Assembly: GCF_003724155.1 (NCBI RefSeq)
Contig: NZ_RJJQ01000020.1
Coordinates: forward strand, 1 to 64,000
Source: Flexivirga caeni
GTDB lineage: Bacteria > Actinomycetota > Actinomycetes > Actinomycetales > Dermatophilaceae
Length of the DNA stretch: 64,000 nucleotides
Reading direction: 5' to 3'
The notes beneath the pieces were generated by a model that did not search any database, was not told the DNA's origin, and saw nothing but the letters and a program-made list of their open reading frames with translations. The position numbers were made by a program, and so were the translations under genes. Below, one piece after another: positions 36,126-45,709 of the stretch; the first letter of the stretch is position 1; each line of letters begins with the position of its first letter.

Positions 36126-37160
36126 ATGCCTTTCCGCCGCAACCGCGACACCCACCACAGCGACCGTGAGATCCATCGGCTGTATGGCGAGGACGCTCAC
36201 GGCACCTTCGCCGAGAATGGTCGAGGTGACTTCGCCGGCCACGACCCCGAGGACGACCGCGAGTGGGCGTTCGGAGACGAACTCTTCGATCAGGAGCACC
36301 GCTCGCGCGGCGCTGTTCGCCGGACGCTGGGCTGCCTGATCCCGCTCGTGCTGCTCGCCGGTGTCGGCGGGGCCGGTTACCTTGCCTATCAGCATGTCCT
36401 GGACAACTGGGGTTCGCCGTCGTGCAAGTTCGTCGCGAACGGCTACGACTACCAGTGGGCTCCGGACCAGGCCCGGTCTGCGTCGACGATCGTCATGGTC
36501 GGCGTGGACAAGAAGGGCGTGCCGGCCCGTGCCGCGGTGGTGGCAGCCACCACCGCCATCCAGGAATCGAAGCTGCGCAACCTGCAGTATGGCGACCTCG
36601 ACTCGCTCGGCCTCTTCCAGCAGCGCGCGAGCCAGGGGTGGGGCACGACGGCACAGATCCTCGATCCGGTCTATGCGAGCAGCTCGTTCTACAACGCCCT
36701 GCTGAAGGTCGACGGGTGGCAGTCGATGTCGATCGGCGCGGCAGCGCAAGCGGTGCAGCGCAGCGGCTTCCCTGACGCGTATGCCGAGCACCAGACCCAG
36801 GGCGAAGTCATCGCCGCGGTGATGACCGGCACCGCGCACGAAGGCATCGCGTGCCGGCTGGATCCCGCGAAGGCGAACGGGTCGCCCACGCAGATCGTGC
36901 AGCAGCTGTCCGACGAGAGCGGGCTGACTGCCCAGGCCGGCACCGGCACCGTCACCTACCGCGGGCAGTCGGTCGACGGCGCCCAGGCCGTCGCCGCCTG
37001 GGCCATCGCCCACGCCAACGACGACAACATCACCGCCGTGACCGTCGGCAACCGCACCTGGGAGCGGCACCGCGGGCGCGACGGATGGAAGTGGCACCCG
37101 GCCAAGCAGCCCACCGGCAGCCCCACCCTGATGCGCGTCGACGTGGAGACAGGCAAGTAG
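36126..37160 (+). CDS. Membrane-anchored lysozyme-like (transglycosylase-like) protein
   Basis: A 344-residue protein with an 65-residue charged cytoplasmic N-terminus, one membrane helix (about 68-90) and an external domain. That domain contains AATTAIQESKLRNLQYGDLDSLGLFQQR and DPVYASSSFYNAL...AAQAVQRSGFPDAYAEH, resembling the lysozyme/transglycosylase fold with the catalytic Glu in QESKL. Homologues are widespread in actinobacteria and are often misnamed as metal transporters. It lies directly after dapD, so a link to cell-wall metabolism is reasonable. The C-terminal 80 residues have no recognised domain. Confidence 0.75.
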   Translation: MPFRRNRDTHHSDREIHRLYGEDAHGTFAENGRGDFAGHDPEDDREWAFGDELFDQEHRSRGAVRRTLGCLIPLVLLAGVGGAGYLAYQHVLDNWGSPSCKFVANGYDYQWAPDQARSASTIVMVGVDKKGVPARAAVVAATTAIQESKLRNLQYGDLDSLGLFQQRASQGWGTTAQILDPVYASSSFYNALLKVDGWQSMSIGAAAQAVQRSGFPDAYAEHQTQGEVIAAVMTGTAHEGIACRLDPAKANGSPTQIVQQLSDESGLTAQAGTGTVTYRGQSVDGAQAVAAWAIAHANDDNITAVTVGNRTWERHRGRDGWKWHPAKQPTGSPTLMRVDVETGK

Positions 37161-37170
37161 CGCAGTCTCG

Positions 37171-37255
37171 GGTCCCTAACCCTCGACCGTCGAGCCTTCG
37201 GGACAGAATCGGCGCGGTTACGGTCCCCAACCCCCGACCGTCGCGCCTCCGGGAC
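37171..37255. repeat. Palindromic repeat array, two units at 51-bp period between convergent genes
   Basis: Two units, 37171-37204 and 37221-37255, each read GGTCCCYAAC...CGACCGTCG...CGGGAC, so the outer GTCCC/GGGAC and inner CGACCGTCG can pair. Core starts are 37184 and 37235. They lie between the lysozyme-like gene (plus) and gltA (minus). Confidence 0.75.
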
Positions 37256-37285
37256 GCCATACCCGCTCCGATACCGCCACCACCG

Positions 37286-37327
37286 CCGAAGGGGCGGCCC
37301 GCGAAAGTTCGCGAACCGCCCCTTCGG
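37286..37327. terminator. Bidirectional hairpin terminator of gltA
   Basis: CCGAAGGGGCGG (37286-37297) and CCGCCCCTTCGG (37316-37327) form a perfect 12-bp stem. An inner CGCGAA/TTCGCG pair extends it. It sits 10 bp after the gltA stop. Confidence 0.75.
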
Positions 37328-37337
37328 GTGCGCAGAC

Positions 37338-38630
<1,293 letters not shown>

Positions 38631-38698
38631 GTGCTTTCCGTCCTCTTACGTGAACCGGCGTCATTGCCGGGGAAGTCAGCGAAATCGACGGTACCTCA

Positions 38699-38712
38699 GC
38701 AGGTTTTCCTGC
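38699..38712 (-). terminator. Short hairpin between dapC and gltA
   Basis: GCAGG and CCTGC flank a TTTT loop 17 bp beyond the dapC stop. The stem is short (5-6 bp), so this is a weak candidate. Confidence 0.35.
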
Positions 38713-38729
38713 CGGGGAGGGCCCCCGCG

Positions 38730-39836
38730 TCAAGATTTGAATCTCTTCGCAGCAGCAAAAATTCGCTCGTCCGTCGCGGTGAGCGCGATCCGCACGTGGC
38801 GCGCACCGGCCGCTCCGTAGAAGTCGCCGGGAGCGGCGAGTATGCCGAGAGCAGCCAGCTCATCGACGCTCTCCCGGCACGGATTGCCCTGTGTCGCCCA
38901 CAGGTAGAGGCCCGCGTCGGAGTGGTCGATCTGCCAATTCGCAGCAATCAGAGCGCTTTTCAGCTCATCCCGCCGCGCTGCGTAGATCTTCTTCTGGATG
39001 GCGACATGCGCGTCGTCCTGCACCGCGGCCAGCACCACTCGCTGCACCGGCCACGGGACGATCATGCCCGCGTGCTTGCGGACCTGCACCAGGCGCTGGA
39101 TCAGCGCGGTGTCGCCCGCAACGAACGCCGCGCGATAGCCGGCCAGGTTGCTCTGCTTCGACAGCGAATAGACCGCCAGCAGCCCCTCATGGCTCCCGCC
39201 GCAGACCCGGTCGTCCAGGATGCTGGGTGTCGTCACACCGTCGGCGTCACGACGCCAGTCCAGCTCGGCGTAGCACTCGTCGCTGGCAACGATCACCCCA
39301 CGCGCCCGCGCCCACGAGACGACCTTGGCCAGATGGTCGACCGGCAGCACCTGCCCGTGCGGGTTGCCGGGACTGTTGACCCACAACAGTTTTGGCGCCT
39401 TCGGTCCGAACTGCACGAGGCTCGCGGCAGGCACCGGGCGGGCGCCTGCGAGGCGCGCGCCCACGTCATACGTCGGATAGGCGAGCTCCGGGAAGCCGAC
39501 GGTGTCACCGGGGCCGAGCCCGAGCAGGGTCGGCAGCCAGGCGACGAACTCCTTGCTGCCGACGACCGGCAGCACTCCGTCCGGGTCGACGCCGGTGGCG
39601 TTGCGGCGACGGGCGAACCAGCCGGCGATCGCTTCGCGCAGGTCGGGCGTGCCCCACACCTGCGGATATCCGGGGGCATCGGATGCCGCAGCGAGCGCGT
39701 CCTGCAGGATGCGCGGCGTCGGGTCGACCGGTGTCCCGACGGACAGGTCGATGATGCCGCCAGGATGCGCGGTTGCGGTCGCCTTCGCCGCGGCAAGGGT
39801 GTCCCAGGGGAAGTCCGGCAGGTCAGCGACGGGCAT
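38730..39836 (-). CDS. dapC: Succinyldiaminopimelate transaminase (actinobacterial DapC type)
   Basis: A 368-residue fold-type I PLP aminotransferase. The cofactor Lys is in YSLSKQSNLAGYRA, with NSPGNPHG and SDECYAELDW before it and a C-terminal Arg in RHVRIALTA. The 'SLSKQSNLAGYR' segment and adjacency to a ferredoxin gene match actinobacterial DapC-like proteins (Rv1178 beside fdxC). It makes N-succinyl-LL-diaminopimelate, the substrate of DapE. It starts 21 bp after the ferredoxin stop on the same strand, so the two are co-transcribed. Confidence 0.88.
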   Translation of the reverse strand: MPVADLPDFPWDTLAAAKATATAHPGGIIDLSVGTPVDPTPRILQDALAAASDAPGYPQVWGTPDLREAIAGWFARRRNATGVDPDGVLPVVGSKEFVAWLPTLLGLGPGDTVGFPELAYPTYDVGARLAGARPVPAASLVQFGPKAPKLLWVNSPGNPHGQVLPVDHLAKVVSWARARGVIVASDECYAELDWRRDADGVTTPSILDDRVCGGSHEGLLAVYSLSKQSNLAGYRAAFVAGDTALIQRLVQVRKHAGMIVPWPVQRVVLAAVQDDAHVAIQKKIYAARRDELKSALIAANWQIDHSDAGLYLWATQGNPCRESVDELAALGILAAPGDFYGAAGARHVRIALTATDERIFAAAKRFKS

Positions 39837-39857
39837 GGTGGTTGCGACCGCTCGCCG

Positions 39858-40184
39858 TCACTCCGCGGTTTCCTGCGGGGGCAGCGCCGCGATCAGCGGG
39901 TGGTCCATGTCGAGGACACCGAGCTTGGCAGCACCGCCCGGGCTGCCGATCTCGTCGAAGAACTCGACGTTGGCCTTGTAGTAGTCGGCCCACTGCTCCG
40001 GGACGTCGTCCTCGTAGTAGATCGCCTCGACCGGGCAGACCGGCTCGCACGCGCCGCAGTCGACGCATTCGTCGGGCTGGATATAGAGGCTGCGCTTGCC
40101 TTCGTAGATGCAGTCGACCGGGCACTCCTCGACGCAGGCTCGGTCCTTCAGATCGACGCACGGCTGTGCAATGACGTAAGTCAT
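39858..40184 (-). CDS. fdxC: 7Fe ferredoxin
   Basis: A 108-residue ferredoxin with Cys at 9, 17, 21, 25 and 40, 43, 46, 50. The spacing C9-x7-C17-x3-C21 and C40-x2-C43-x2-C46-x3-C50 is that of proteins holding one [3Fe-4S] and one [4Fe-4S] cluster. It carries electrons in the cytoplasm. ATG 40184 follows a strong GGAGGAA site. Like M. tuberculosis fdxC it precedes the dapC-type gene. Confidence 0.93.
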   Translation of the reverse strand: MTYVIAQPCVDLKDRACVEECPVDCIYEGKRSLYIQPDECVDCGACEPVCPVEAIYYEDDVPEQWADYYKANVEFFDEIGSPGGAAKLGVLDMDHPLIAALPPQETAE

Positions 40185-40235
40185 CTCGAAATGTTCCTCC
40201 AGTGGGTGCGCGGCCGAGCACGGGCGACCGGCAGG

Positions 40236-40254
40236 TAGTTATCGCAACTAGTAT
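40236..40254 (+). promoter_or_regulatory. Operator-like palindrome and leaderless -10 box before the GNAT gene
   Basis: TAGTT-ATCGC-AACTA (40236-40250) is an inverted repeat overlapping TAGTAT (40249-40254), which is 6 nt before GTG 40261. It lies between the divergent ferredoxin and GNAT genes and could affect both. Confidence 0.4.
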
Positions 40255-40260
40255 GCCGCC

Positions 40261-41364
40261 GTGCCTCCTGAGCCGGTCAGCCAGTCTCACCTCACCGCGG
40301 TCCTCGAGGTGGGAGCGCGGGTGGCGATCCGGTGGCGGCTGCCGGATTCCGACGTGCCCGAGGGCGGTCCCCACTTCACCGATGTGCTCGGCCAGGTGCG
40401 GGCGGTCGACGACGAGTCGGTCGTCGTCGACACTCGCGGCGGCGTTGCCACCGTCCGGCTCGACCGCATCGCGTTGGCCAGGCGGGTGCCACCGCCGCCC
40501 GTACGCCGGCCACGCCGAGCGCCGGGTGGCGAGGACATCGGGATCGACGACCTGCAGGTGCTGATGACGGCCGGTATGCCGCCACTCGACTCGGCGCGTG
40601 TGGGTGAGTGGCTGTTGCGATCCGCCGAGGGATATACCGGGCGCGCGAATTCCGCTCTGCCCGTGGGTGATCCGGGCATCCCCCTGCTGGCGGCGATCGA
40701 GCAGGTGACCGCCTGGTATGGCGAGCGCAATCAGCCCGCACTCGTCCAGCTGCCTCATCCCGCTGATGCAAATCCACAGCAGTCCGAGCTGGGATCCTTT
40801 CTGGCACAGCATAATTGGCGCTTCCTGACCCGGACTCTCGTCATGACGCGGCCCACCTCCGCGACCGCACCCTCCGGGCCCGCACACTCCCCCCTTCCGC
40901 GAATGACGGCTTCCTCGCCGAATGACGGTGCAATCTCGCCGTCACTCGGGGAATCCGCCGTCACTCGGGACAACGTCGCAGTGTCCGAATCCCCTTCGGA
41001 CGACTGGTGGTCCAGCGCATCGCCCCGTTCACTCGAACACCGAGACACGCTCGCTAGCGTGCTGGAACTTATCCCGGAGGCGGCATACCTCACGGCATAC
41101 GCCGGCGACCAGCCGGTTGGGCATCTGCGCCTGGCGTTCACCGACGGCTGGAGCGGCGTCTTCGACGTGCACACCGACCCTGCCTCCCGCCGGACCGGGG
41201 TCGCGCGGGCGCTGCTGGCAAGCGCCACCGAGGTCGCCGCACAGCGCCGGATCCCGTTGCAATACCTACAGGTTGCGGCGGACAACCTCGCGGCCGTCGG
41301 GCTCTACGAGTCGCTCGGGTGGCGCGTGCACCACGCGTACCACTACGCGACCGCCGCACGCTGA
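40261..41364 (+). CDS. GNAT acetyltransferase with N-terminal SH3-like domain
   Basis: A 367-residue protein. The first 90 residues form an SH3-like beta domain (GARVAIRWRLP...GQVRAVDDESVVVDTR). The C-terminal GNAT domain has LRLAFTDGWSGVFDVHTDPASRRTGVARALL and a 'YESLGWRVHHAYHY' end. Between them (about residues 200-260) is a low-complexity Ser/Pro-rich linker encoded by a repeat-rich stretch (40896-40970). The acceptor is unknown. GTG 40261 is leaderless behind TAGTAT; a 14-bp-stem hairpin follows the stop. Confidence 0.8.
   Translation: MPPEPVSQSHLTAVLEVGARVAIRWRLPDSDVPEGGPHFTDVLGQVRAVDDESVVVDTRGGVATVRLDRIALARRVPPPPVRRPRRAPGGEDIGIDDLQVLMTAGMPPLDSARVGEWLLRSAEGYTGRANSALPVGDPGIPLLAAIEQVTAWYGERNQPALVQLPHPADANPQQSELGSFLAQHNWRFLTRTLVMTRPTSATAPSGPAHSPLPRMTASSPNDGAISPSLGESAVTRDNVAVSESPSDDWWSSASPRSLEHRDTLASVLELIPEAAYLTAYAGDQPVGHLRLAFTDGWSGVFDVHTDPASRRTGVARALLASATEVAAQRRIPLQYLQVAADNLAAVGLYESLGWRVHHAYHYATAAR
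40896..40970. repeat. Direct and inverted repeats inside the GNAT linker
   Basis: CGAATGACGG occurs at 40900-40909 and 40918-40927, and CCGTCACTCGG at 40938-40948 and 40957-40967. The TGACGG/CCGTCA halves are inverted, as in the hairpins at 41361-41422 and 42452-42513, so a palindromic element may have been inserted in frame. Confidence 0.55.
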
Positions 41365-41422
41365 CGGTCTGTGGGACGACTGACGGCGGCATGCCACCGT
41401 CAGTCGTCCCGGCCGCCGTCAG
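41361..41422. terminator. Nested hairpin after the GNAT gene (left copy)
   Basis: GGGACGACTGACGG (41373-41386) pairs perfectly with CCGTCAGTCGTCCC (41397-41410); outside it CTGACGG (41361-41367) pairs with CCGTCAG (41416-41422). The same element recurs at 42452-42513. Confidence 0.7.
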
Positions 41423-41479
41423 CGTCGTCGAGCCGCCTGTGGATAACGACTGCGGGAGTCGCGCAATCCTTGCCACAGT

Positions 41480-42442
41480 ATGGCGATGCTCAACGAACCA
41501 CTGGACCCGAGAGAAATCGTCTCGACGGCGGCATTCCTGCGGCGAGGCATCAAGCCGTCGCGGCTGGCCGCCGGAAAGTCGCCCGTGCTTGCGAGGGTGC
41601 GCGCAGGTGAATACCTGTCGACCGACCGCTGGGTGCAACTGTCCGCGGCCGAACGACATCGGGCACTCATCTACGCGACAACGGCTCGCATGCGCTCTCC
41701 GCTCCCGATGCTGTATGGCGTGTCCGCTGGAATCATGCTGCGCTTGCCCATCATCGGAAAGATCCCGCAGCGAGTACAGGTGCTGCTCGACGCCAGGGCT
41801 GCTGGATCCAGCACCTTGGTCCAGCGGCACCGGGCCATGGATCTGCCCGGGCCGATGCTCATCGACGGCATCCCGGTGACTCCGCCCGCGCGGACTGTCG
41901 TCGATCTGGCCCGCACCATGTCGCTCGCCTGTGCTCTTGCGGCAGGCGACTGGGCAGTTCGCCTTTCGATGTGCGGCGTCGCGGACATCACCAACGCAGC
42001 CCTCGCGGTTCCCTGTCGCGGGCATGGTCGTGCCATCGCAATCCTCGCCGCGCGGTTGGTGGACCCACGCTCCGAGTCCCCCGGCGAGTCACTCAGCCGG
42101 GCACGAATGTATGAGAACGGATTTCCGGAACCCGACCTGCAGGTCCCGCTCCTCGACGAGCGCGGAGAGTTCGGTCGGGGCGACTTCGGCTGGCCCGGCC
42201 TCATCGGTGAGTTTGATGGTCTTCGGAAGTACCGGGCGACCGGAGACGCCGGAAACATGGCGAGCGAGGAGGTCGTCATACGCGAGAAGCGCAGGGAAGA
42301 TCGCGCCCGCCGTGCCGGTTGGGGGTTCGCCCGGTGGGTGTGGTCGGATGCCTTCGGCGGCGCAGGGCTCACCGCCACACTCCTGGCCGGAGGTCTCGAA
42401 CGATCGTCTACCCATCGCTGGGGGCGCGACATCGAAAACTAG
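41480..42442 (+). CDS. AbiEi-like / DUF559-type restriction-endonuclease-fold protein
   Basis: A 320-residue protein of a type common and often multi-copy in Micrococcales. The N-terminal third (FLRRGIKPSRLAAGKSP...GEYLSTD) resembles the AbiEi antitoxin-type winged-helix domain. The C-terminal third has FGRGDFGWPGLIGEFDGLRKY, which fits the D...ExK core of PD-(D/E)xK nucleases (DUF559/Vsr-like; here E-F-D-x3-K). Function is unknown, and no toxin gene is adjacent. It is flanked by two copies of a 62-bp hairpin element. ATG 41480 or 41486 are both possible starts; no ribosome site is seen. Confidence 0.65.
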   Translation: MAMLNEPLDPREIVSTAAFLRRGIKPSRLAAGKSPVLARVRAGEYLSTDRWVQLSAAERHRALIYATTARMRSPLPMLYGVSAGIMLRLPIIGKIPQRVQVLLDARAAGSSTLVQRHRAMDLPGPMLIDGIPVTPPARTVVDLARTMSLACALAAGDWAVRLSMCGVADITNAALAVPCRGHGRAIAILAARLVDPRSESPGESLSRARMYENGFPEPDLQVPLLDERGEFGRGDFGWPGLIGEFDGLRKYRATGDAGNMASEEVVIREKRREDRARRAGWGFARWVWSDAFGGAGLTATLLAGGLERSSTHRWGRDIEN

Positions 42443-42451
42443 GCAGCGACT

Positions 42452-42513
42452 CTGACGGCCTACGGGACGATCGACGGTCGCCTGCCACCGTCAGTCGTCC
42501 CACGGACCGTCAG
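42452..42513. terminator. Nested hairpin (right copy) between nuclease-like and VanW genes
   Basis: CTGACGG (42452-42458), GGGACGATCGACGG (42464-42477), CCGTCAGTCGTCCC (42488-42501) and CCGTCAG (42507-42513) repeat the layout of the left copy with two stem mismatches. It separates convergent genes. Confidence 0.65.
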
Positions 42514-42523
42514 TGTTCCCCCA

Positions 42524-44272
42524 TCAGTTGCAGGTGATGCGCACGGCCGGCTGGTAGCGCGTGGTCAGGCTCTCGTTCTTGACCACCTTCCCGGAGAGGT
42601 TCTTCACGACCCGCGTGACGGTGACGCTGAAACCGTTCTCCGGAGGTTGCGGGATGCAGCTGGCGCCGGTCAAGTGCTTGGCCGGACCGGGCGTCACGAC
42701 GTCGAAGATGGGGCTGGTGGTCGAGGTGACGGTGAAGGTCTTCACGCCATACAGCCGGATGACGGAGGCGTTGCCCTCGATGCCGGCCCAGATGCGGATC
42801 GGGTGACCGGTGTCGTTGGTCCACTTGTTGTCGATGCTCGGGTCCCACATCGTCGCCTCGCGGCCCATCGGGTAGCGCGAGATCCAGACGGCGTGCGCCG
42901 TGTGCTCGACCTCCTTGACACCGGCGAAGAACGTCGCGTTGTAGAGGGTCGTCGACACCTGCGAGATGCCGCCGCCCATGCCGGGCTCGTCCTTCCCGTC
43001 CACCAGAACGGGCGCATTGACATATCCCTGCGCCGCAGTGAACGGCCGCAGCGTGTCGAGCAGCGAGAATGTCTGGCCGGGTAGGACGACGATGCCGTTG
43101 AGTTTGCTCAGGCCCACGCCGATGTTCTTCGTCCGCGCGGCATTCTCGGCGCCGGTCGGGAAGACCGAGACGAACTCGGAGATCAGCTGGTCGCTGACCG
43201 CGGTCTTCTTCAGGTCGGCTGCGGTGACCGCCGGCTGAACGGCCTTGGTCTGCAGCGACATCGTCCGGTCGGGTGCGGTCAGCGCCGCGATCAGCAGCTT
43301 GCCGGCACCGTCGGTGTCGGGTGCGGTGCCGTTCTGACCTGGTATGACGGTGCGTTTCCCGCCGGCATAACTCAGCTTCGCGTCGACCGCAGGGGTGGTC
43401 AGCGCCCCGGCCTTCTCGTCGAGCAGTTTCGTCAGCGCCGGCTGATCGACTTTCGGGGTCAGCTTCGTGCCGTCAACCGCCGTGCTCAACACCTCGCAGA
43501 TGTCGGTGACCTGCAGCGTGGTCTGCTTGCCCGCCACCTTCACCACGATGGGATCCGACATCGCCGGTGTGGCGAATTCCTTGACGTAGCGGTCGATCTC
43601 GGTCTGTGTCACGGCCGCGGGCTGCTCTGCGAGTTTCGCGCTGAACTCGGTGGTCCGCGGCCACCCTGCGGCGATCTGCTTGCTGACGGCGGCCGCGTCG
43701 ACACCCTTCCCGGGAGCGGACTCGGTGGTCACCACCTTGCCGGCGACGAACTTCACCGTGCCGTTCCGGGGAGCGCCTTGCAGACCGTTCGAGGCGGCCT
43801 GGACCGCACGCTGCAGCGCCGCCTGATCGACCTTCACGGTGAGCGCGCGGTCCGGCCCGTCGCCGGTCAGCCGGTGCCAGACGGTCGACGGGTTCAGGGA
43901 GAAGCCGGTCAGTCCGTCCAGCACGCCAGAGGTGTTCATCGACAGACCGGACTTCGCCGGCACCAGCGTCTCCCGGTGACCATCGAGCAGCAGCTGGATG
44001 GGCGCATTCTCCTGCTGCGCAGCGGCCGCGGCGATCTCGGCACGAGCGTCGGCGCGGCTCATCCCGCCGATGTGCCGTCCGGCGACCGTGGTTCCGCGCT
44101 GGATCTTGTCGGACTGCGACACAGCGAGGCCGACATACGCGCCGGCGAGTATGACGACAGCGGTCACTCCACCGCCGATCCACCACGCCGTGCGCCGGCT
44201 GCGCCCCGAAGGTTCGGTCTCCATGTCCACACCACTGCTCTCGCGGTCCCCACCCGATGTGCCGGTAGTCAA
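42524..44272 (-). CDS. VanW-family protein with peptidoglycan-binding-like domains
   Basis: A 582-residue membrane-anchored protein: short cytoplasmic tail, a membrane helix (about 29-51), one or two putative PG_binding_4-type domains (GTTVAGRHIGGMSRADARAEI...; VTAADLKK), then a VanW domain with NGIVVLPGQTFSLLD, GGGISQVSTTLYNA and WDPSIDNKW. VanW proteins occur with vancomycin-resistance or cell-wall genes, but their reaction is unknown. The TTG start overlaps the stop of the flavin reductase gene (TTGA) and has GGAG 7 nt upstream; ATG 44224 is the fallback but would shorten the cytoplasmic tail. Confidence 0.85.
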   Translation of the reverse strand: MTTGTSGGDRESSGVDMETEPSGRSRRTAWWIGGGVTAVVILAGAYVGLAVSQSDKIQRGTTVAGRHIGGMSRADARAEIAAAAAQQENAPIQLLLDGHRETLVPAKSGLSMNTSGVLDGLTGFSLNPSTVWHRLTGDGPDRALTVKVDQAALQRAVQAASNGLQGAPRNGTVKFVAGKVVTTESAPGKGVDAAAVSKQIAAGWPRTTEFSAKLAEQPAAVTQTEIDRYVKEFATPAMSDPIVVKVAGKQTTLQVTDICEVLSTAVDGTKLTPKVDQPALTKLLDEKAGALTTPAVDAKLSYAGGKRTVIPGQNGTAPDTDGAGKLLIAALTAPDRTMSLQTKAVQPAVTAADLKKTAVSDQLISEFVSVFPTGAENAARTKNIGVGLSKLNGIVVLPGQTFSLLDTLRPFTAAQGYVNAPVLVDGKDEPGMGGGISQVSTTLYNATFFAGVKEVEHTAHAVWISRYPMGREATMWDPSIDNKWTNDTGHPIRIWAGIEGNASVIRLYGVKTFTVTSTTSPIFDVVTPGPAKHLTGASCIPQPPENGFSVTVTRVVKNLSGKVVKNESLTTRYQPAVRITCN

Positions 44273-44844
44273 TGCTGCACTCCGAAGGCACCCCGGTAAT
44301 AGATGAGTGCATCGCCCGGTCGTGCGGCGATCGAGACCGAGAGTACGTGTCCGATCAGCAGTGTGTGGTCACCTGCCCGAACTGTGTCGAAGGTGTGACA
44401 TTCGAGGGTCGCCATCGCGTTGTCCAGCAGCGCCACCCCCGTCTCCGGCCCGCGGTGGAAGTCCACCCGGTCCAGTTGTCCGTGCAACGGCCGCCCCCGG
44501 GTGGCCAGCCAGGCGGCCACCCGCCGCTCCGACTCCGGCAGCAGGCTCACGCCCCACTTCCCCGCCTCCATCACCGCGTCGTGGAAGCGGGCCTCGCGCT
44601 CGATGCTGACGGCCATCAGCACGGGATCCAGCGACACCGACATCAGGGCGTTGGCGGTCATGGCGTGATCAAGGTCGCCGGCCCGGGTCGAGATGACCGA
44701 GACCCCGGTCACGAACCGCCCCATCACCTGCCGGTACTCGTCCGGGTCGACCGAACCCCACGAAGTTTCTCCTCCGCTCCGCTCCCCCGAATACTTCGCG
44801 GGGATCCCGGTCCGATATAGACGGTTCTCCTCGTAGTCGCTCAT
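44269..44844 (-). CDS. Flavin reductase-like FMN-binding protein
   Basis: A 191-residue split-barrel protein of the flavin-reductase domain family (QVMGRFVTGVSVISTR...HAMTANALMSVSLDPVLMAVSI...LIGHVLSVS), which reduces flavin with NAD(P)H or supplies reduced flavin to a monooxygenase. No partner monooxygenase is nearby. Its ATG overlaps the mshB stop (ATGA), so it is co-translated with a mycothiol biosynthesis enzyme; a redox role is plausible. Confidence 0.85.
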   Translation of the reverse strand: MSDYEENRLYRTGIPAKYSGERSGGETSWGSVDPDEYRQVMGRFVTGVSVISTRAGDLDHAMTANALMSVSLDPVLMAVSIEREARFHDAVMEAGKWGVSLLPESERRVAAWLATRGRPLHGQLDRVDFHRGPETGVALLDNAMATLECHTFDTVRAGDHTLLIGHVLSVSIAARPGDALIYYRGAFGVQH

Positions 44845-45707
44845 GCCACCAGCCCCGTATGCCGCAAGCCGGTCGAGACGCCAGGCAGCGCCGCGCCGCT
44901 CAGCGGGTCGAGCCGCACGAACGCCTCGCGCGCGGCCAGCCGGGTCGCGACGGCGTTGGAGAGCGTGTAGTAACCGTCGAACACGTTCACCTGGGTGCGA
45001 TGCCGGCGCAGCGCGGCGGTCTGCTGCTCCAGCGCGTCGGCGTCGATCACCACATGCGTGACGACGTCGTCCTCGACGACACTGGGCAGGAACGCCTCGT
45101 CCGGCGACGGTACGACCACCCCTGGAGCGGTTGTGTGCTCCGCGAGCCAGGTCCGGTCCTCGACCGCCCAGCTGCGCGGCGTCACCACCGTGTAGAAGGC
45201 GGGTGGCTCCGCCAGGCTCGCGACGGCGGCGCGCGTCGCCTCGTGAGTGCGGATGTGGTCGGGGTGACCGTAACCACCATGCGCGTCATACGTCACCACG
45301 ATCTGTGGCCGCATCTCCCGCAGGTATGCCGCAATGTCGTGACTTACCCGCGCGGTCTGCGCGCCGGTGAAAGCGCGCGGGTGCTGCGCGGACGGCGTGC
45401 CCGCCATCCCGGAGTCGCGGTAGCGGCCGTCGGCCAGCACGGTCACCGACCGTGCGCCGAGTTCCTTGACCGCAGAGTGCAATTCGTCACGGCGCAGGTC
45501 GGCGAGCGGGTCCGGCGCGTCGACCGGACGCGGCATGCCGGGCGGCAGCTCGAGGTGCCGCAACTCGGCGGGGATCACCTCGCCCTCCTCGCCGAGCGTG
45601 CACGTCAGCACCTGCACCTCGTCGCCGCGAGCCGCGTGGTGCGCGATCGCGAGGCCGGTCCACAACGACTCGTCGTCGGGGTGCGCGTGCACGAAAACCA
45701 AACGCAT
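44841..45707 (-). CDS. mshB: MshB deacetylase of mycothiol biosynthesis
   Basis: A 288-residue zinc hydrolase of the PIG-L/LmbE fold that deacetylates GlcNAc-inositol to GlcN-inositol, the second committed step to mycothiol. The zinc-binding motif is AHPDDES (His9, Asp12), with HPDH later and GYGHPDHIRTHE supplying the third ligand. FDGYYTLSNAVATRLA near the end is typical of MshB. It starts 2 bases after the typA stop. It is strong evidence that the organism makes mycothiol, i.e. is an actinobacterium. Confidence 0.92.
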   Translation of the reverse strand: MRLVFVHAHPDDESLWTGLAIAHHAARGDEVQVLTCTLGEEGEVIPAELRHLELPPGMPRPVDAPDPLADLRRDELHSAVKELGARSVTVLADGRYRDSGMAGTPSAQHPRAFTGAQTARVSHDIAAYLREMRPQIVVTYDAHGGYGHPDHIRTHEATRAAVASLAEPPAFYTVVTPRSWAVEDRTWLAEHTTAPGVVVPSPDEAFLPSVVEDDVVTHVVIDADALEQQTAALRRHRTQVNVFDGYYTLSNAVATRLAAREAFVRLDPLSGAALPGVSTGLRHTGLVA

Positions 45708-45709
45708 GA

